Assembly (NCBI GenBank): GCA_011800805.1
Contig: MPNW01000228.1
Span: forward strand, 2,124-61,186
Source of the DNA: Hirudo medicinalis
Taxonomy: Eukaryota > Annelida > Clitellata > Hirudinida > Hirudinidae
Direction of reading: 5' to 3'
DNA: 59,063 nucleotides
Positions 54,490 to 59,063 of the stretch are shown here, piece after piece. The position numbers were made by a program, and so were the translations under genes. The notes under the pieces are model-generated. The model worked only from the letters and a program-made list of their open reading frames with translations, had not been told where the DNA came from and made no database searches. Every line of letters begins with the position of its first letter. The stretch's first letter is position 1.

Positions 54490-57400
54490 CTTGTCACCGT
54501 AAAATGTTGCTCGGTTATGCTTCGAAATTTAATGTTCTAAAGCGATGCACTTCACCCGAAAAGATACCATATAAAACGACAAACTCGGAAAAACGAACTG
54601 GATTTGTTTACATTTGGCATCTCCACTGAAAAAAACAACAGTACCACCAACTCAGAGATCTGACATAATTTCAGTCATTATGGTCATCATTCAACGATTA
54701 TTTGAATATTTCGGAAACCAATTTTTCTACAATTTCCAGCACCTATTTATTTTCGACAACTTGATAGCAGACAAGTGATTAGTTTCAATGTTTGCCAAAC
54801 ATAAAGCAGTGATTCGATAAGCTAAATCAAGATGTGCTAAAAACTGAAAAGAGAATGCTTTAGTTGTGAGAAGTGAACTAATCTGATGTAGCAGAAGAGA
54901 AAAAGCCATTTTAAAGAAAAAAATTTAAATTCAAATAAATTTATCTCATCTGCTTTTATTAACATTTCTAACAACATTTCTACATACACTAATCATAGAA
55001 TCATTAGATTTCAGTTTTCGAGAAGACGGAAAACATTTGAAAATGATAACATTACGTTCTTAGTTTTAAACGTCTAACTCAATCAAATCAAACGTCTAAA
55101 TCAATTTAAATATTAAATACACATAAAAAGAATGACAGTCGTTACATTAATTACTTATGTGTTATCAGACATGATTAATAAATTCATAAACATGTCAAAT
55201 TAGAGTGCATTTGTCATAGGTGGATTTCGTTTTTTCTTCTTTCAAAAATATTTATTTGTTCTGTCTTATATTTTTTTTAAACAGAATTTTTAATTTTTTA
55301 ATTTTAAAATGACCTAGTTTTTATATCAAGGACTGTTTCTCGTTTTCGTGCTTCGAGTACAAATTCAATCAAATAATTTTTTACAATGTAGACTACAAAA
55401 TTAGAGTAATTGAGTATTAACGAAATATTATTAACGAATAAATAGTATAACGAATTAACGAAATATGCAAAGCGCAAAATAAATACAAATCACTAAACGT
55501 AAGATAAATGTGACGATGGATAAGATAAAAGAAGATTTTAAGGAGTGCAAATGCAGATCTGCAAAACTTTTCAACATGCAGATGAAATTTCTGGCTTACA
55601 TAGTTCTGAAAAATTCTATTATATTACATTCTTTTCTGCTCCTACATGTCTCAGCAATGACAGAAGAAGAGAGTGAGTGATTAAGATAATGATGACCTTT
55701 CTTTACATATTTTCTTTCTTAAGAATCATGCAATCACTCCTTATTCCATTTCCCTTAAGTTTTGCCACTTCCAGTCTCCGAATCCTGGTGACTTTGCCAA
55801 ATTCGAAGATGCGGTCATTTCAGCTGTTTAACCCATTAATTTAGGCATATTTAAGTAGCTAATGACAATAAACATTTATAATAAATTGTAATTTTCCTCT
55901 CTAATATCTCACAGGGTTATTTCTGGCCAGTTACTGTCGAACTGTAACTTGAAGTATTTTTTCAATTTACATTTAGTTGAATTGCTTTTAAAGATGAAAA
56001 ACTGTGCAACTTTATTTTCTTCATCTGAAACAAATTTTCACTCCATCTAAATTCTAAATAAGAATATGTTTCTCAGCCTCGGAGGTTTCCCAGAATCTTA
56101 CCCCAATCACGCCTTTAATACTTGATGAACTTTAAACATTTATATCGGTTTATTCTTAAATGAAGGCATTTGATAGATTCATAAATAAAAACATATAAAT
56201 AAAAAATAATTATTATAATAAAATAAATAAAACATTTAGAAGCTTATAACTTACGATGAAATAGTTATTATCAAGCTTTATTTCTTATTTCATCAAGTCA
56301 AAGGATTGCAAAGAGCCAAAGATTTGTGTAAGATACAGATGTGGTAAATGACATAATAATATAACATTGTATTTATATCAAATCTTTCATTAAAAATAAT
56401 TTGTATCTAAAAAATGTCATTTTCATTTTCTAACAGGTAAGCCAAGAGTTCTCGGACAGCTGTGCAACCACGTAACATTATAGATTGCATTTCTATAATC
56501 TCAATCTCTTTCAAACAAAGCCCTCATAAAAAAAAAACCTTATCATATTCTATTATAAATAAATATTGCGTAATAATTCTATTTAGACAGGTGAATGCAA
56601 AGAACCTCTTGTATGCATGAGATTTACCTGCGGTAGGTGTAATTGGAAGCAATTACATTTTATCCATTATTTAATATTTCTACACTGTTTAAGTAATTAA
56701 ATCATTAGAATATAATGTTTACATGGAGCTTGATTTGGACATTAGATTCCTTGTTGTGTAATTTGTATCAATCGTCCAGTCAAATTTAATATATCAACAG
56801 TCACAAGGAAAATAGCCATTGATGCATTCATTGTTATGAACACTTATACAAATTCCATTACAATAGGTATGTTTATTAGAATAAGTATGCCATTAGTACT
56901 ATATGCAAGTAATGCACAAATACTTTTATATGTAATCACATTGATTATCAATGGAAATGAGTTCAATAAAATTGATTTGCAGTTAAAAAGAGGAAAGAAG
57001 GTCAAGCTTGTATCAGTGTATGTAAATTTATTTAATGAACATAAGTAAGCTTATTTTTTTGCAAATTATATATGACAAAGTTGTATTTTTTCTGAAGCAA
57101 CATCACTGCGAATTGCCCCTGCTTTGCGAGGATTATGCTTGCAGTTTAGTACCTTTTAGTCAAAGATTTACCAAGTTTATTAAATATCTCAAGTAGTAAA
57201 TTTCACTTATAAAATGTATTAAATATTAACGACAAATCTAATAGAAACTCTGAAAGGAACATAATTAATCACTGTAAACATGAGAAAATAAAATTTGGTT
57301 ATCGCTATTCATGACTTTGTCCATTTTTTGCAACATATTTAATTTAGGACCCATGCGAATCATGCACGGATGGCGATGAAGATATAATGTAAAAGAAATG

Positions 57401-59063
57401 TGTAAAGCAAGAATAAATGCCTTTTACCAAATAAAATATTGTAGTAAAATTGCATGAGTTATTGGATTCTTTAATTTCTATAATTCTGTAATATTCAACA
57501 CCTTGACATATCGAAACTATTATGACATAATTTAATAATTCCCTAGAGCTACGATTATCTGGATTCAAGTGCTTAGGATCATCAAATTATTATTACGTAA
57601 TCATATTAAATTATTAAACCCTTTATTAAATTATTAAAAATTATTTAAAAAAATGAAGAGTTTTAACGGTTTTTTTTATTGCATCGTGGCTTCCCAATGG
57701 ATGAGCCAGACGGCATTCTTTTCGTAGATAGATATGGTTGATTTTTTTACTTTCATTTGAAGGTTCCTGAGGAGTTTTTTTTTTTAAATTTTCGTTTAAC
57801 TTACATAAGATTTAGCAAAATTTCAAAATTAGGCTACTCAGTTTAGATGTAGATTTCTGCATGTTGAAATTTGTATTTTAACGACAATTCCTCATCTAAC
57901 TCAGAAATACATGCCCTTTTGTGTCTTCGAATTCTACTCCCATCTCAGTATTTAATCTATCAATCAATGAGACGAAAACAATTCATCTAAAATCAACCCG
58001 TCGAATTTTGGATAACACTTTTGTTAGTTGATAGACTCTTCTATATTGAATTCATAAATTCCCTGCCCACAGTTATTATCAGAATGATTGATGAAAAGAT
58101 CAATGAAACCCATTCGTTATTAATCTCATCATATATTGGATTGGTGCCTAAATTATTGTTGATATGCCAAATGAGTATATTTATAGTATATTTACAGTAT
58201 ATTTTACTTACTTATTATACTTAATTTTTTTACTCACAGTTCACGGCCGCTACTGATTCAGATTTTAATTAAAAAATTTCATGAAGGCGAATCGTAAAAT
58301 TTAAAATTTTAAAATATTTTTAAACGATGTAGAATAAGATAACTTTAATGATGTTAGATAAGTAACTGATTTCGGCGATTGCAAAAGCAGATGTGCTTGG
58401 CATAAAAAGCTAAAACCCTGACATTAAAAATTAGCAAATTCGTCAAATTTCAATATGAAAAATTTTGGCAACATCTTGTGTAGCTTCTGTTTTCCTTGGT
58501 CTTGGGACAGGCAACACAAAGTCGTAAGTGAAGGAAAATTGTTTGTTGTAAACACACAATATGGGTCAAAGCTTTTTCAGCAATCATCGATTAAAAAAAA
58601 GACTCTTATTTCTAAACAGAATTTTTAGCGAATCGCTACTTAATATTAATGTATAAATATCTTAATAGTAATAATAACTATTTTTTGCAGCCTTCGATAC
58701 CACTGGACAATGTCAAAACGTAATTAAAATCAACCCACTTCTAACGCATTTGTTATATTTATTTATATTTGCGATGTCTGTTAAACAAGCTTTAATTGAA
58801 TATATAATTTCCAACAAAATGAAAAATGTCATTGTCAAATGTCCTTGAAATTGGTTTTCAACAAATTTGAAAATAATTTTATTATAAATGCATGCAATTT
58901 AACTACGAATGTATTACATTACCTGTAAATTAATGCAATCTCGTAATGTTTGTACACTAGTCAAGCGAATGTAAATCACCAACCATGTGCATTAGAAGCA
59001 AGTGCGGTAAGTGATAATTACTAACTTACTCATAATATATTCAAATCCAATTACGCTCTAAGA
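54490..59063. other. POSH upstream flank; no gene seen
   Basis: The first 150 bases hold the presumptive 5' UTR and promoter of POSH. Beyond that the sequence is AT-rich with scattered short frames, none with a recognisable domain or codon bias (including 56836-57048 and 58021-58224). Confidence 0.55.

Overview
The window is AT-rich animal nuclear DNA: genes are split by introns of about 0.1-2 kb with GT..AG borders, there are tRNA-derived SINE-like repeats, a decayed non-LTR retrotransposon, MITE-like elements, microsatellites, a short TTAGGG tract and one 141-bp assembly gap. The gene set (nicotinic receptor alpha-type subunit, PFKFB, executioner caspase, RET, POSH/SH3RF) points to a bilaterian invertebrate. 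A tunicate-like genome is possible, but I cannot name the species.

Layout: (1) 451-8710, minus strand, a nicotinic acetylcholine receptor alpha-type subunit. (2) 8711-13401, non-coding with repeats and the PFKFB 3' flank. (3) 13402-20177, minus strand, 6-phosphofructo-2-kinase/fructose-2,6-bisphosphatase, 13 coding exons. (4) 20178-20914, a putative divergent promoter. (5) 20915-29256, plus strand, a 19-exon gene whose reconstructed protein of about 468 residues reads RUN-PDZ-PTB; I know no named family with this order. (6) 30813-33270, plus strand, a short-prodomain caspase-3/7-like protease of about 275 residues. (7) 34823 to about 43700, minus strand, the receptor tyrosine kinase RET. (8) about 43.7-50.4 kb, mostly non-coding with the gap and weak exon candidates. 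(9) 50400-54489, minus strand, POSH/SH3RF with RING and three SH3 domains. (10) 54490-59063, no gene seen.

Exon models were built by reading splice borders and checking that phases join. PFKFB, RUN-PDZ-PTB, caspase and POSH chain without a phase break (the caspase only if its first intron is GC-AG). The receptor model lacks one small exon, and RET lacks its signal-peptide exon and carries an apparent one-base frameshift.

The most notable points are the RUN-PDZ-PTB scaffold beside the caspase; a PFKFB whose bisphosphatase half has lost a catalytic His and a phosphate-binding Arg while its kinase half looks intact; a RET with a kinase insert of about 200 residues; and an alpha-type nicotinic subunit with altered pore and agonist-site residues. 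The genes are functionally unrelated and do not form an operon; the caspase, POSH and RET all touch cell survival signalling, but I see no sign of shared regulation.
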